From: Betaproteobacteria bacterium HGW-Betaproteobacteria-1
GTDB taxonomy: Bacteria > Pseudomonadota > Gammaproteobacteria > Burkholderiales > Methylophilaceae
NCBI GenBank assembly: GCA_002842435.1
Contig: PHCX01000004.1
Span: 116,209-180,208 of the forward strand
Direction: 5' to 3'
Length of the DNA stretch: 64,000 bases
Shown: piece by piece, positions 19,642-27,978 of the stretch
How positions within the stretch are numbered: position 1 is the stretch's first letter
How the letters are laid out: every line of letters starts with the position of its first letter
The notes under the pieces: generated by a model
Databases searched by the model: none
The model's input: the letters and a program-made list of their open reading frames with translations, nothing else
Told to the model about the DNA's origin: nothing
Program-made: the position numbers and the translations under genes

Positions 19642-20187
19642 CTATTTCAGCTCGATCGACTCGATTACCACCGGCTGCGTCGGCACGTCACCCGGCCACA
19701 CTGGCGCACGCGAGATCTTCTCCACCAGCTCCATGCCGCTCGTCACCTTGCCGAACACGGCATAACCCCAGCCCTTTTCATCTCTGGATTTGTGGTCCAG
19801 AAACGCATTGTCCGCCACGTTGATGAAAAACTGCGCGCTCGCTGAATGCGGGTCTGCGGTGCGCGCCATGGCGATCGTGCCGGTCAGGTTCTTCAGGCCG
19901 TTATCCGCCTCGTTCTGAATCGAAGGCCCGGTCGGCTTCTCCTTCATGTCCGCCGTCATGCCGCCACCCTGGATCATGAAACGGCGGATGGTGCGGTGGA
20001 AGATCGTACCGTTGTAATGCCCGCTCTTCACATAGCCGAGAAAGTTCTCCACCGTCTTCGGCGCCTTGGCGCTATCCAGCTCGACGACGATGGGGCCGAG
20101 GCTGGTGTTGATCTGCACTGTGGGTTCGGCGTGGGCGGTGAAGCTGAGGAGGCAGGCGAGGATGAAAATATGCAACTTGGTCCGCAT
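19642..20187 (-). CDS. ppiA: Periplasmic cyclophilin-type peptidyl-prolyl isomerase
   Basis: 181 residues with a clear signal peptide (MRTKLHIFILACLLSFTAHA). The mature part is a full cyclophilin domain: FHRTIRRFMIQGGG with the catalytic Arg, then GTIAMARTADPHSASAQFFIN and GYAVFGKVTSGMELVEKIS. It catalyses prolyl cis-trans isomerisation during periplasmic protein folding. The short proteobacterial form without extra domains fits PpiA. It ends convergently against the cotransporter gene, 10 bp apart. Confidence 0.93.
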   Translation of the reverse strand: MRTKLHIFILACLLSFTAHAEPTVQINTSLGPIVVELDSAKAPKTVENFLGYVKSGHYNGTIFHRTIRRFMIQGGGMTADMKEKPTGPSIQNEADNGLKNLTGTIAMARTADPHSASAQFFINVADNAFLDHKSRDEKGWGYAVFGKVTSGMELVEKISRAPVWPGDVPTQPVVIESIELK

Positions 20188-20303
20188 GTGAAATCCTTGT
20201 TTATGGTTGGTGAAAGCTAAAAATAAACGTATGGCGCGCTGGCAGTGATTTTACAAACTGGCAAAGCATGTAGCCATGGTTGCATCGATCACCAACTTGC
20301 CAA

Positions 20304-21104
20304 TCAAGTAACTTGGTTCGCTTTCAGATACAAATCGTTCGAAATTTTTTCAGCTGTTTTTTGCAGCTGGGTCAGGCAGTTTTGCCACTGTACTTCGTTT
20401 AGCCAGCCGGTGATATAGGTCGTCCCGATACCCGCGATCGGGTAACCATCGGGATCGCAGATCGCCACGCCGATCGCGCTGGTCGTGCGGTCCAGAATGA
20501 TGCTGTCGTAGGTGCTGTATCCGTTCTTGATGGCTTCATCGACCGCTCTGCGAAATCCGGTTTCATCAAATCCTTCTATCCTGTGATAACGCGACAGATT
20601 GGCGTTGATGATGGATTCCACTTCGTCGTGCGGCAGACGCGACATCATGGCCAGGCAGCTGGGGCTCATGCCGAATGGACCGCGCATGCCGACACGCCCT
20701 TGCCCTACCTGTATCTGCGACGAGCTTTCATAGCGGCCGATGCACACCATGTCGAGGCCGGAACGCACGCCCATGTAGACCACCTGATTCAGTTGTTCGG
20801 CCAGTACGCTCAGATGGGTGGTGGCGATTTGCTCAATCGGGTTGCGGCTGATCGCGGAATAGCCGAGTGCGGCCAGACCCATTGCCAGGTTGAAGCGCGC
20901 CGATGCTTCATCGCGGCGGACCCAGCCATGCTCGATCAATGCATTGAGTACACGGTGAATGGTGGGGCGAGGCAGCGATGTTCGTGCCACCAGCTCGGTC
21001 AATGAGCTGCCTTTACGCGACCCGCTGGCGATAGCTTCCAGCAGCAGAAAAGCCCGGTTCAGGCTGCCAGGCTGCGCATTCTTTTGCTGTGGGTTCGTTT
21101 CCAT
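20304..21104 (-). CDS. IclR-family transcriptional regulator
   Basis: 266 residues. The N-terminal winged helix (NRAFLLLEAIASGSRKGSSL, then RTSLPRPTIHRVLNALIEHG) is followed by an IclR effector domain with FGMSPSCLAMMS and GYSTYDSIILDRTTSAIGVA. IclR proteins bind small aromatic or carboxylic acids and usually control a divergent catabolic operon. Here the divergent genes are a PNPOx-like flavoprotein and a DUF1097 membrane protein. The intergenic region carries a GTCCGA/TCGGAC palindrome that is a good operator candidate. Confidence 0.94.
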   Translation of the reverse strand: METNPQQKNAQPGSLNRAFLLLEAIASGSRKGSSLTELVARTSLPRPTIHRVLNALIEHGWVRRDEASARFNLAMGLAALGYSAISRNPIEQIATTHLSVLAEQLNQVVYMGVRSGLDMVCIGRYESSSQIQVGQGRVGMRGPFGMSPSCLAMMSRLPHDEVESIINANLSRYHRIEGFDETGFRRAVDEAIKNGYSTYDSIILDRTTSAIGVAICDPDGYPIAGIGTTYITGWLNEVQWQNCLTQLQKTAEKISNDLYLKANQVT

Positions 21105-21116
21105 TTAATTCTTATG

Positions 21117-21131
21117 GTCCGACTATCGGAC
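21117..21131 (+). promoter_or_regulatory. Palindromic operator candidate (IclR)
   Basis: GTCCGA-CTA-TCGGAC lies 13 bp before the IclR start. A second half-site, TCGGAC, occurs at 21223-21228, about 20 bp before the divergent flavoprotein start. The pair could let one regulator control both transcripts. Binding is inferred. Confidence 0.45.
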
Positions 21132-21248
21132 ATGTAAATTCATTGAGCGGATTGACTAAAACATTTATTAATCAATAAGATTGTATCAAACAGTATATTT
21201 ATTTTTATAAAAAATCCATTAATCGGACAAATAATAGCAGGAGGATCC

Positions 21249-21905
21249 ATGCAAGGACTTTATGGCAAGCAGCACCGCGTGTTACAGCAGGACTTTGATA
21301 CGGTGAAACTGGCGGATGCCGTGCACGGCAATATCGTCAGCACTGAAATCGGCGAAGAGCATCGCGGCTTTATCGAGAGCCGCGACATGTTCTTCCTGAC
21401 GACCATCGATCATCGTGGTTACCCCACCTGTTCATACAAAGGCGGAAGTCCGGGATTCCTCAAGATCATCGACAGCAAAACCTTGGCGTTCCCGAGTTTT
21501 GACGGCAACGGCATGTTCCTGTCCATGGGCAACATTTCCATCAACAACAAGATCGGCATGCTGCTGATCGACTTCGAAACGCCGCACCGCATCCGCATAC
21601 ACGGCAAAGCCTCGATACACCGTGATGAACAATCGCTCAGGATGTTCCTCGGTGCGGAGGTGGTTGTCTTTGTCGATGTCACTGAAATTTTCGTTAACTG
21701 CCCGCGATACATCCACCGCTACAAACGCGTCGCCAGTGCAAAACACGTGCCGCAGGAAAACGTGCCTGTGGCCCTGCCGCAATGGAAGCGGATAGAGGGC
21801 TTGCAGGAAGCGCTTCCTGCCAGGGATAAACATATCGCCGAGGCCTTGGGCGGCACGATCACCCCGGAACAATATGTCGAGATGGTCATGAAAGGCGAGG
21901 CCTGA
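21249..21905 (+). CDS. Pyridoxamine 5'-phosphate oxidase-like flavoprotein
   Basis: 218 residues with an ideal AGGAGG before ATG 21249. The split-barrel FMN-binding fold of PNPOx-like proteins is recognisable: SRDMFFLTTIDHRGYPTCS, then FDGNGMFLSMGNISINNKIG and LLIDFETPHRIRIHGKASI. Such proteins act as FMN- or F420-dependent oxidoreductases of small molecules rather than true PdxH. It is divergent from an IclR regulator and followed by a DUF1097 membrane protein, suggesting a small substrate-responsive operon. Substrate unknown. Confidence 0.9.
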   Translation: MQGLYGKQHRVLQQDFDTVKLADAVHGNIVSTEIGEEHRGFIESRDMFFLTTIDHRGYPTCSYKGGSPGFLKIIDSKTLAFPSFDGNGMFLSMGNISINNKIGMLLIDFETPHRIRIHGKASIHRDEQSLRMFLGAEVVVFVDVTEIFVNCPRYIHRYKRVASAKHVPQENVPVALPQWKRIEGLQEALPARDKHIAEALGGTITPEQYVEMVMKGEA

Positions 21906-21987
21906 GACAGGGGGCAGCGACTCAAAAGTCAGCTGCTGATAACCGGTTAAAACCGGATTTTTATGGATGACTGATGAAAGGATAGAC

Positions 21988-22545
21988 ATGACTCAACTCA
22001 ATGCAGCGACATTCAGCGCATTCGCACTGACGACCATCGTGCTTTACGTGCTTGGATTCTTCACCTTTATCCCGCCGTGGGCCGTGTTCATCACATGGGC
22101 GTGTTTCTTTCATATGGGTGGCGGCGCCGACCGTAATCAGGCATTCGTCGCCACCATCACGCATATGGCGCTCGGCGCAACGGCAGCGTGGATATCGGCC
22201 ATCGCCCTGTTGAACAACCCGTTCGACAGCGCACTGGGCCAGCAACTATGGGGGCCGGTGTTTATCGGCGCAGTCATCGCGATTCTGGCAAGAATGGGCA
22301 CGATTGCCCGGTTCAGCGTGACCCCGGCGATCATCTACGGCTACGCCAGTGTTTTCGCTTTCGCCAGCACCGCCGGGATGTTCTCACCTGAACACCTGCT
22401 CTCGGTGTCGTTCAATAATGCATTGTTCGCGATATTGTTCAGCATCGTGGTCGGCGCCTCAGCTGGATACCTGAATGCTGCTCTGGTTGGTGTTCTGACC
22501 GGACTGAAATGGACGAAGGCGTCTACTCAACGGGGTGGTATTTAG
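21988..22545 (+). CDS. DUF1097 family membrane protein
   Basis: 185 residues; start at ATG 21988, which has AAAGGA upstream, rather than the ATG 21 bp earlier. Five or six hydrophobic segments cover nearly the whole protein, and the WAVFITWACFFHMGGG stretch is typical of DUF1097. No function is known for the family. It lies 82 bp after the PNPOx-like gene in the same direction and probably shares its IclR-controlled transcript. Confidence 0.82.
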   Translation: MTQLNAATFSAFALTTIVLYVLGFFTFIPPWAVFITWACFFHMGGGADRNQAFVATITHMALGATAAWISAIALLNNPFDSALGQQLWGPVFIGAVIAILARMGTIARFSVTPAIIYGYASVFAFASTAGMFSPEHLLSVSFNNALFAILFSIVVGASAGYLNAALVGVLTGLKWTKASTQRGGI

Positions 22546-22596
22546 TGACTCTTGGTTGGCAGGGCAATAGGTGGGGGTGCCACTATCGAGGTACCG

Positions 22597-23484
22597 CTAA
22601 AGCACGATAGCCAGAACCACCGGGATGATCACGATGGCTGCGATATTGCCGGTCAGTACAATCGCAGCGACTTTATCCGGGCTTTGCTCATAGCGCTCCG
22701 CAAATACATAATTGATCACTGCCGGGGGTAGTGCGCCAAACAGGATCAGCATGGCTTGATCCTGGCCTTCAAGGCCTAGCAAGATACTCAGCATCCATGC
22801 GAGGAGAATGCCGGCCAAGGGCCTGACAACTGCCCCGAGAAAGCCGGTGTTCATGGATTTTGCATGCGATTGTGCAATCCGCACCCCGAGTGCGAGTAGC
22901 GCGAGCGGGATCGAAACATCCCCCAGCATCTTGATGGCCAGTTGCAGCGGGCCCCACAAGTCCAAACCGGAAAGGCTGACACCCAGCCCGGCCAAGGCAG
23001 CGAGAATGACAGGATGACGCCATGCATCCCACCATTTTGCATGGTGATCCAGCAGCCAGTTGCCGAATGAAAAATGCAAGAGATTGGAAATCAGGAACAT
23101 CACTACCATTGCGGCCAAACCCTCCTGCCCGAATGCCAGAAAGGCAAGCGGCAGCCCCAGGTTTCCGCAGTTGTTGAACATGGTGGTCGGCACCAGTACT
23201 TTGTGTGAAATGCCGGTGAGTTTGGCCACGCCCCAGCCAATGAGGCCACTACCCACCATAATCAGGAATGCCGCCAGCGCAAACACCTGGTGCCCGACCA
23301 GGTCGAAGGATTTATCTGCCAGCGCAGAAAAAACCAGCGCTGGAATGAAGATATCCATGTTGGTCTGGTTGGGCGCCGCCATGTCCACCGCACGATACCT
23401 GCCGTAAAACCAGCCAAGCAAAACGATGACAAAGACCGGGAATACGATCTGGATGATGCGGAGCATGAATGCAGGATCGATCAA
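22597..23484 (-). CDS. AEC-family (auxin efflux carrier-like) transporter
   Basis: 295 residues, ten hydrophobic segments. The start is probably TTG 23484 with AGGAA upstream; an ATG five codons later is the alternative. Signatures include VFPVFVIVLLGWFYGR at the N-terminus and NNCGNLGLPLAFLAFGQEG in the middle, the conserved N-x-x-N-x-G-x-P region of AEC carriers. Bacterial members export or exchange carboxylic acids such as malate. It converges with the DUF1097 gene. Confidence 0.9.
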   Translation of the reverse strand: MIDPAFMLRIIQIVFPVFVIVLLGWFYGRYRAVDMAAPNQTNMDIFIPALVFSALADKSFDLVGHQVFALAAFLIMVGSGLIGWGVAKLTGISHKVLVPTTMFNNCGNLGLPLAFLAFGQEGLAAMVVMFLISNLLHFSFGNWLLDHHAKWWDAWRHPVILAALAGLGVSLSGLDLWGPLQLAIKMLGDVSIPLALLALGVRIAQSHAKSMNTGFLGAVVRPLAGILLAWMLSILLGLEGQDQAMLILFGALPPAVINYVFAERYEQSPDKVAAIVLTGNIAAIVIIPVVLAIVL

Positions 23485-23706
23485 TGTGAGTTCCTGGGAT
23501 TGTGTTGGAGAAGGATATTCAAAAGCGATTCAGCAAGTAGATGATATCTATTCTTAAGATTAGCAGATGGAGAGATCGGAACCGGCTAACTGAACAGCCA
23601 GTTCCGCACTAATTTTGTATAGCGCGGCTATACCATCAGTACTACGATCAAGATTTCACCATGCGGTGCATTGCAAGCGAATGCGCCCTACGCGGGCTGA
23701 ATAATG

Positions 23707-24123
23707 CTATGGCGCGCAAGCACTGGAGGAAGAGAGTGTGAAATTACAGTCGCTTCCCTCAACTTGCCACAAGTGTTTGTCCATTGCGGCGGTGCATCCA
23801 ATGTCCTCGAGCAAGCCCAAAGTGCCATCTTCGGAACAAACAAGCACTACAGCATGACGGTCCTCGCGTAGCACTTTGACTGTATATCCTGAAAATGGAG
23901 CCAACAGAGAAGGGTCGTGTTCTGTCGCAAGCTTGAGCAGGTCATCGTCAGGAATGTTATCGGGCGGGTTTTTATAGCGAACCGTCGACTCTACGCTGGC
24001 ACTGAGTTTGGTCAATGCCGAGGCGGTGATGTACATCGAGTCCGAATCTGTCGTGGAGCCGCCCGTGGCGCACCCGGCAATCAGGATAAAAAGGCTTGCG
24101 AGCAGAACGATTCGTTTAAGCAT
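23707..24123 (-). CDS. Small lipoprotein of unknown function
   Basis: 138 residues from ATG 24123, giving a classic lipoprotein signal peptide (MLKRIVLLASLFILIAGC, lipidated Cys at 18); longer readings would bury it. The mature part has no recognised fold; it has several Cys (LVCSEDG, DIGCTAA, SDCNF) and a Ser/Cys-rich end. It starts 4 bp after the stop of the zinc-phospholipase gene, so the two are almost certainly co-translated, and the lipoprotein may be an accessory or localisation partner. Confidence 0.75.
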   Translation of the reverse strand: MLKRIVLLASLFILIAGCATGGSTTDSDSMYITASALTKLSASVESTVRYKNPPDNIPDDDLLKLATEHDPSLLAPFSGYTVKVLREDRHAVVLVCSEDGTLGLLEDIGCTAAMDKHLWQVEGSDCNFTLSSSSACAP

Positions 24124-24127
24124 GCCA

Positions 24128-25054
24128 TTAGCTCCAGAAAACATATTGATCATTGGTATCTTTGCCGGTATCAAGATTCCAGTGCCCGATTTGGGCAAGA
24201 TATGTGTTGTCGTTGGCGAATATCCCTTTTGCAACGAGCGACCAAACAGATGCCACGCTATCGATAGCCTTATCGAATATGGTGTCGTAATCCATATGCC
24301 CTTTCGGCACCTTGAGGGATTTGATGAATTGTTGATCGACGTTATCGCTGGCCGGATAGGTCAGCCCGCAATTTACGGCCAGATGCCTGGAGATCGGCAT
24401 CAGCCGGTTTCCTTCTTCACCGATCTCATCGACCATGACCTTGAATCGCCGGTGCCATTTATCGATATTGGGTGGATTGCCTGCAAATTCTTCCGGGTGG
24501 GTTTCTTGCAACATACTGGACCAAAGGCCCGAAATCACAGTATCAAGCCGGTCCGAGTTGGCTTCGCAGCAACCCCATATACCGGAATCCAGATGCTCGG
24601 ATAGCCCGACTGGGCCAAGATTCAGGCGCTGGAAGATATAGGCATCCTGGTTCATTTCGCAGACGCGATGGGCTGTTTTGTTCTCGGCATATGGCCCGAC
24701 CTTCAATTCCACAACAGGGTGAATGGTGACATCTGTGGCAACATGGGCAGAGTAGCCCAGAAGCCAGGCAAATGCCTTGCGCCGATTGTTGCCCCGCAGT
24801 TTCTTGATGTGGCGGACACCGGCTTTGATCATGTCGCCAGTGTTGGTGTAGTGCATCATGTCTGCCCACTTGGCAGCATTGCTGTCACCCACTGCAAGAT
24901 AAGGATAGTCCGGGCTGACGACGCCCAATTCACAGAACTTGAAGAAATCCAGAACGGCGGTGATGGCATCCGGGTTGAAGCCAGAGATGCCTTCCAGCCG
25001 AAGCGGCTCTTTAAGTTCATTGACCAACGTAATATGGGCAAATGCGCCTGGCAT
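24128..25054 (-). CDS. Zinc-dependent phospholipase C family protein
   Basis: 308 residues beginning MPGAFAHITLVNEL. The family signature of zinc-dependent PLC proteins is visible: YLAVGDSNAAKWADMMHY near the N-terminus and AFAWLLGYSAHVATDVTIHP, with His and Asp metal ligands. No signal peptide is apparent. Members hydrolyse phospholipids or act as uncharacterised metal hydrolases. It is coupled to a downstream lipoprotein gene. Confidence 0.82.
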   Translation of the reverse strand: MPGAFAHITLVNELKEPLRLEGISGFNPDAITAVLDFFKFCELGVVSPDYPYLAVGDSNAAKWADMMHYTNTGDMIKAGVRHIKKLRGNNRRKAFAWLLGYSAHVATDVTIHPVVELKVGPYAENKTAHRVCEMNQDAYIFQRLNLGPVGLSEHLDSGIWGCCEANSDRLDTVISGLWSSMLQETHPEEFAGNPPNIDKWHRRFKVMVDEIGEEGNRLMPISRHLAVNCGLTYPASDNVDQQFIKSLKVPKGHMDYDTIFDKAIDSVASVWSLVAKGIFANDNTYLAQIGHWNLDTGKDTNDQYVFWS

Positions 25055-25248
25055 GGTAATCCCCTTATTTTTTAACTGGGGTTAGAAATAGAGTCATGCA
25101 GCCATGGCCGGTTGTTGTTCAGGGATAATGCCGCCCGAGGCCATGTTCGGGTGTCCGTGATTGTACATCCACATTCTGTGCGCTGTGAATGCCTGTACTC
25201 TGTTGAAGTTTTCCCGGGTAATGCTGTATTTATCAATGGGATATGACC

Positions 25249-25632
25249 CTATTTATCTTCTTTTCGCAACAGCTGTGCGCGGTGTAGTTTGTTGATTTGT
25301 CGTTTCAGGCCCAATGGTGTTAGTGACGTCATACGACATGAACAACGGAAATCAACTTCAAGCCATCTGTGGGGATTTGCAGTAACAAGGTAGCAAATAC
25401 GATTAATGCGACTAATGCCCGGGGTGATCCAGAGATCATCACCATCGCCACCTTCAACAACGGTCCAGACGTATTCCGGATCAAGGCTACGAACAATCTC
25501 ATAATCATTGCCGAATGTTTCGAGTCCGATCCCGCCTAAAATGTTGTGTTGGGTTTTTGGGTGACGATAAGGCTTAAAGTATTCATAGAAAGCATCCTCG
25601 TGGAGGATTAGTGGTTCAATTGGAAATTCCAT
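25249..25632 (-). CDS. Hypothetical protein
   Basis: 127 residues beginning MEFPIEPLILHEDAFYEYF, with no signal peptide or membrane segment. It is rich in aromatic and acidic residues (VWTVVEGGDGDDLWITPGIS). I recognise no family. It lies between the phospholipase and the HNH nuclease genes, all on the minus strand with 100-200 bp gaps. Coding-like composition and a complete start support a real gene. Confidence 0.6.
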   Translation of the reverse strand: MEFPIEPLILHEDAFYEYFKPYRHPKTQHNILGGIGLETFGNDYEIVRSLDPEYVWTVVEGGDGDDLWITPGISRINRICYLVTANPHRWLEVDFRCSCRMTSLTPLGLKRQINKLHRAQLLRKEDK

Positions 25633-25739
25633 TACAACCCCAAATTGTGAACATCGTAGGTTTTCAAGTATGGATTTTTGTGACGTTTGTCAGAAAGTCC
25701 TTGGACGGCATGCACTCGCATTCCTGCCACAGAACTTCA

Positions 25740-26534
25740 TCATGCGCGCTTTCTGTTATCAATGAACTCTTCTGCACGATGTCTGGTAATGAACTCAATA
25801 TCTGGGGTGAATCGTTCAGGTAATTCAATGTGGCGTCCTTCTAGAGGAATAAAGACCGATTGTAAGAATGATTCTTTACGTCGCTTCAAGTCATCTGAAA
25901 TGATTATTCTGAGGTCGTTATCGAGTGTGATGAGGCCCTTATCAAAAGCTTTGTCATGAATCGCCGAGAGGCACAATCCGTTACTTGGGTTTAAGCGGTT
26001 CGCTTTGTCTTTACTCCATGGCACGATGTGGCTGGCTATCAATAGCCGCGAATCGGATAAACCAGACATGCAACATCGTCCTCGATAGCTGCTTAGTATG
26101 GCGCGGCGGAAGAAATTCTGCTTGATACGTTGTTCGGTTACAACGCGCCTTGTTTCACCAGAAAAATCTTCTGGAACTAGGAGGTCGTCTGACTCATCTT
26201 CAACAACTGGTTGTCCGTGGTCAAGGTTGCGTCGGAGGATCTCGCATTCCATTGCCAACTTTTCCCAGTCGGCATGGAATTCTGCCCATACCTCTTTATC
26301 AAGGGCGCCCGCGTTGCCTAAACCAGTCCGTCCAGTGAGAGTGATTGCAGGGTCAAGGCTAGCGAAATTAACGAGTTTCATTGCGACCGCGCCGGGTGTG
26401 CGACCTATCAGGTTAGCTAGTTCGATGATTTCTGGATTTCGGCTATGTAGCCTGCCGAACGGAAGCTGGCAGTAAAGATGAAATGCGAGTTTAAGTTGTT
26501 CTTTTGTCCATCGCTCAGCACCACGATTTTCCAT
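25740..26534 (-). CDS. HNH endonuclease family protein
   Basis: 264 residues. The N-terminal 110 residues (WTKEQLKLAFHLYCQLPFG, NLIGRTPGAVAMKLVNFASL) form a helical DNA-binding-like region. The C-terminal half has an HNH_2-type nuclease: YRGRCCMSG, then LLIASHIVPWSKDKANRLNP with the catalytic His, and NGLCLSAIHDKAFDKG with the second Asn/His. Proteins of this architecture are predicted restriction-type nucleases. It sits at the accessory-rich end of the host arm, beside a toxin-antitoxin pair, so it may be defence-related; no methylase is nearby. Confidence 0.85.
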   Translation of the reverse strand: MENRGAERWTKEQLKLAFHLYCQLPFGRLHSRNPEIIELANLIGRTPGAVAMKLVNFASLDPAITLTGRTGLGNAGALDKEVWAEFHADWEKLAMECEILRRNLDHGQPVVEDESDDLLVPEDFSGETRRVVTEQRIKQNFFRRAILSSYRGRCCMSGLSDSRLLIASHIVPWSKDKANRLNPSNGLCLSAIHDKAFDKGLITLDNDLRIIISDDLKRRKESFLQSVFIPLEGRHIELPERFTPDIEFITRHRAEEFIDNRKRA

Positions 26535-26657
26535 ATCACCCCCTATTAGTAATAACTTGTATAGATAGCAGATGCACTATTCTGCCTAGTTCCATGCCGA
26601 TTCGTGACCTCATATTTTGAGGTTGAAAGCCGGATGACGCTTTTTTTTGATCGAATT

Positions 26658-27080
26658 TTAGATTGCAATATTTTCCAACAACATAATTCCGCCCAATGGC
26701 TTGGATTTTTCGTAATACCTGCGATCAGCAGTAATCAAGGTTGCGTTTTCTTCCAGTGCAACAGCGTGGTAGAGCGTATCGAACAGGTGGTGATTGAACC
26801 GGGTGGCTAATTCAATGGCGCACTGATATACCGCGTTAGATGGGCAGGAAGTGTTCGCGTCAAAGATGCGACTTAGTTCCAGAAAGTAATCTGCTGCCTG
26901 TTCCGGTAATTCCCTCGCAAGAACAGCTGCAACTTCGGCCAGCGAATGCGGTGGCTGTATTAAAGCAATGGTGTTGGCCTCGATGCCTTCCAATATGGCA
27001 AGCGCCTGCTCGGCATCCAGTTCGTCAGGGTTGGCGATATACCATTTGACGATAACGCTGGCATCTAGAACTGTGCGCAT
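26658..27080 (-). CDS. vapC: PIN-domain toxin (VapC-like)
   Basis: 140 residues. The PIN RNase residues are present: Asp in MRTVLDASVIVKWY, Glu in SLAEVAAVLARE, Asp in HHLFDTLYHAVA and Asp in LITADRRYY. VapC toxins cleave tRNA or rRNA when freed from antitoxin. Its ATG shares a base with the TGA of the upstream antitoxin gene (TGATG), so the two are translationally coupled. A TTG one codon earlier was not chosen. Confidence 0.9.
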   Translation of the reverse strand: MRTVLDASVIVKWYIANPDELDAEQALAILEGIEANTIALIQPPHSLAEVAAVLARELPEQAADYFLELSRIFDANTSCPSNAVYQCAIELATRFNHHLFDTLYHAVALEENATLITADRRYYEKSKPLGGIMLLENIAI

Positions 27081-27313
27081 CAAGGCCGCCCGTCTTCACG
27101 TGCTTGCATGATTTCCTCTTCTGTCAGAACCGGACGCTGATGCCAGCGGGATTTGATGCGTTGAATCGCCTCATCGCTTTGCCGTTTACGTTCGGCACGT
27201 TCGATAGCTTCTTCTAGTAGTTGCGTCACAACGGCGCTCTTGTTTGCGTTGGCAAAGGTCCGGTTGAACCGTTCCTTTACATCCTCGGGAATGCTGAAAT
27301 TCATGGTTGCCAT
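27080..27313 (-). CDS. vapB: VapB-type antitoxin
   Basis: 77 residues. The N-terminus MATMNFSIPEDVKERFNRTF is a ribbon-helix-helix-like DNA-binding segment, and the C-terminal tail is the charged, flexible toxin-neutralising part. It overlaps the PIN toxin by one base. A perfect palindrome with 18-bp arms lies just upstream and is the likely autoregulatory operator. Confidence 0.82.
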   Translation of the reverse strand: MATMNFSIPEDVKERFNRTFANANKSAVVTQLLEEAIERAERKRQSDEAIQRIKSRWHQRPVLTEEEIMQAREDGRP

Positions 27314-27321
27314 AATGCAAA

Positions 27322-27360
27322 ACCCCTATAGTTGTTGAAAACTTCAACAACTATAGGGGT
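27322..27360. promoter_or_regulatory. Perfect palindrome upstream of vapBC
   Basis: 18-bp arms (27322-27339 and 27343-27360) with a 3-bp centre, beginning 9 bp before the vapB start. The arms contain ACCCCTATAG and GTTGTTGAA. It fits an RHH antitoxin operator; a hairpin role in the mRNA leader is also possible. There is no T-run, so a terminator is unlikely. Confidence 0.6.
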
Positions 27361-27399
27361 GCGTGTGCATAAAATCAATAGAATGTTACGGCATCGCTA

Positions 27400-27522
27400 T
27401 TAACCGCACTTCGACTCGCCGCAATTCAAACAAGTCAAACACGCATCCATCACAATCGTCGCCTTGGTGTGGCACTTGTTGCAGAGTTGCGCGTCGGCAG
27501 GGAAGCCTTCTTCATTCACAGG
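27400..27522 (-). pseudogene. Diverged 3'-end fragment of an nrdJb-like gene
   Basis: Read on the minus strand, 40 codons plus TAA match the last 40 codons of the nrdJb gene at 58185-58883, ending in the same CLTCLNCGESKCG. Differences are spread over the fragment and change a few residues (for example ADAQLCNKCHTKATI against AGAQLCSKCSTKAAI). Homology stops abruptly at 27522, and there is no start or rest of gene. Because the Tn7-like element inserts beside nrdJb, this fragment is best read as a relic of an earlier insertion or of recombination with a related attachment site. Confidence 0.85.
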
Positions 27523-27575
27523 TTAGCGCTAGGTATTAGCATCCAAGGGACGGAAGACCTGGCTGGGAAATTGGA

Positions 27576-27884
27576 CTATGTACGTGCGGTTTGATGAAAA
27601 GCGCGGATACGGGGAGCAATCTTTTCCTGCAAGTTGCGCATTGCCATTCGCATGTCATACTCGGCTTGCAGGTTCAGCCAAAAACGTGGTTCCATCCCGA
27701 AAAACAAGCCCAACCGTAAAGCAGTATCAGCCGTAATTGGACGAGTGCCGTGCACAATCTCACTAATACGGCTAGGGGACACGCCAATGTCGGCTGCTAG
27801 TTGGCGAGCCGATATGCTCATCGGCTTCATAAAATCTTCCAATAAGATTTCACCCGGGTGAATTTCATCAAGTAATTCGGCCAT
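27576..27884 (-). CDS. higA: HigA-family XRE antitoxin
   Basis: 102 residues. It begins MAELLDEIHPGEILLEDFM, the classic HigA start, then an XRE helix-turn-helix (ISARQLAADIGVSPSRISEI) and WLNLQAEYDMRMA at the end. HigA binds and neutralises the HigB mRNase and represses the operon. The toxin gene that should precede it survives only as its last 23 codons (27893-27964), so HigA is an orphan, perhaps acting on a partner elsewhere. Confidence 0.88.
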   Translation of the reverse strand: MAELLDEIHPGEILLEDFMKPMSISARQLAADIGVSPSRISEIVHGTRPITADTALRLGLFFGMEPRFWLNLQAEYDMRMAMRNLQEKIAPRIRAFHQTART

Positions 27885-27892
27885 ATCAACTC

Positions 27893-27964
27893 CTAGTGGT
27901 AATCCACGATTTCAACTTGGTGTGCACCATCTATGCGCCAGATAAAACACACGCCACTGGTCAT
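27893..27964 (-). pseudogene. higB toxin remnant (C-terminal 23 codons)
   Basis: MTSGVCFIWRIDGAHQVEIV followed by DYH and a stop corresponds to the conserved C-terminus of HigB (CFRW...VEIVDYH), 8 bp before higA as in intact higBA operons. The ATG has GGGGGAG upstream, so the remnant may still be translated. The rest of the toxin is gone, cut just after the neighbouring antitoxin gene. Confidence 0.75.
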
Positions 27965-27978
27965 GACCTGCTCCCCCA

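Noticed and set aside
25094..25246. Possible short peptide (ENFNRVQAFTAHRMWMYNHG...) between the phospholipase and the hypothetical gene
   Set aside because: It looks protein-like, but the only ATG would give 26 residues and no ribosome site is evident. It may be a decayed gene end.
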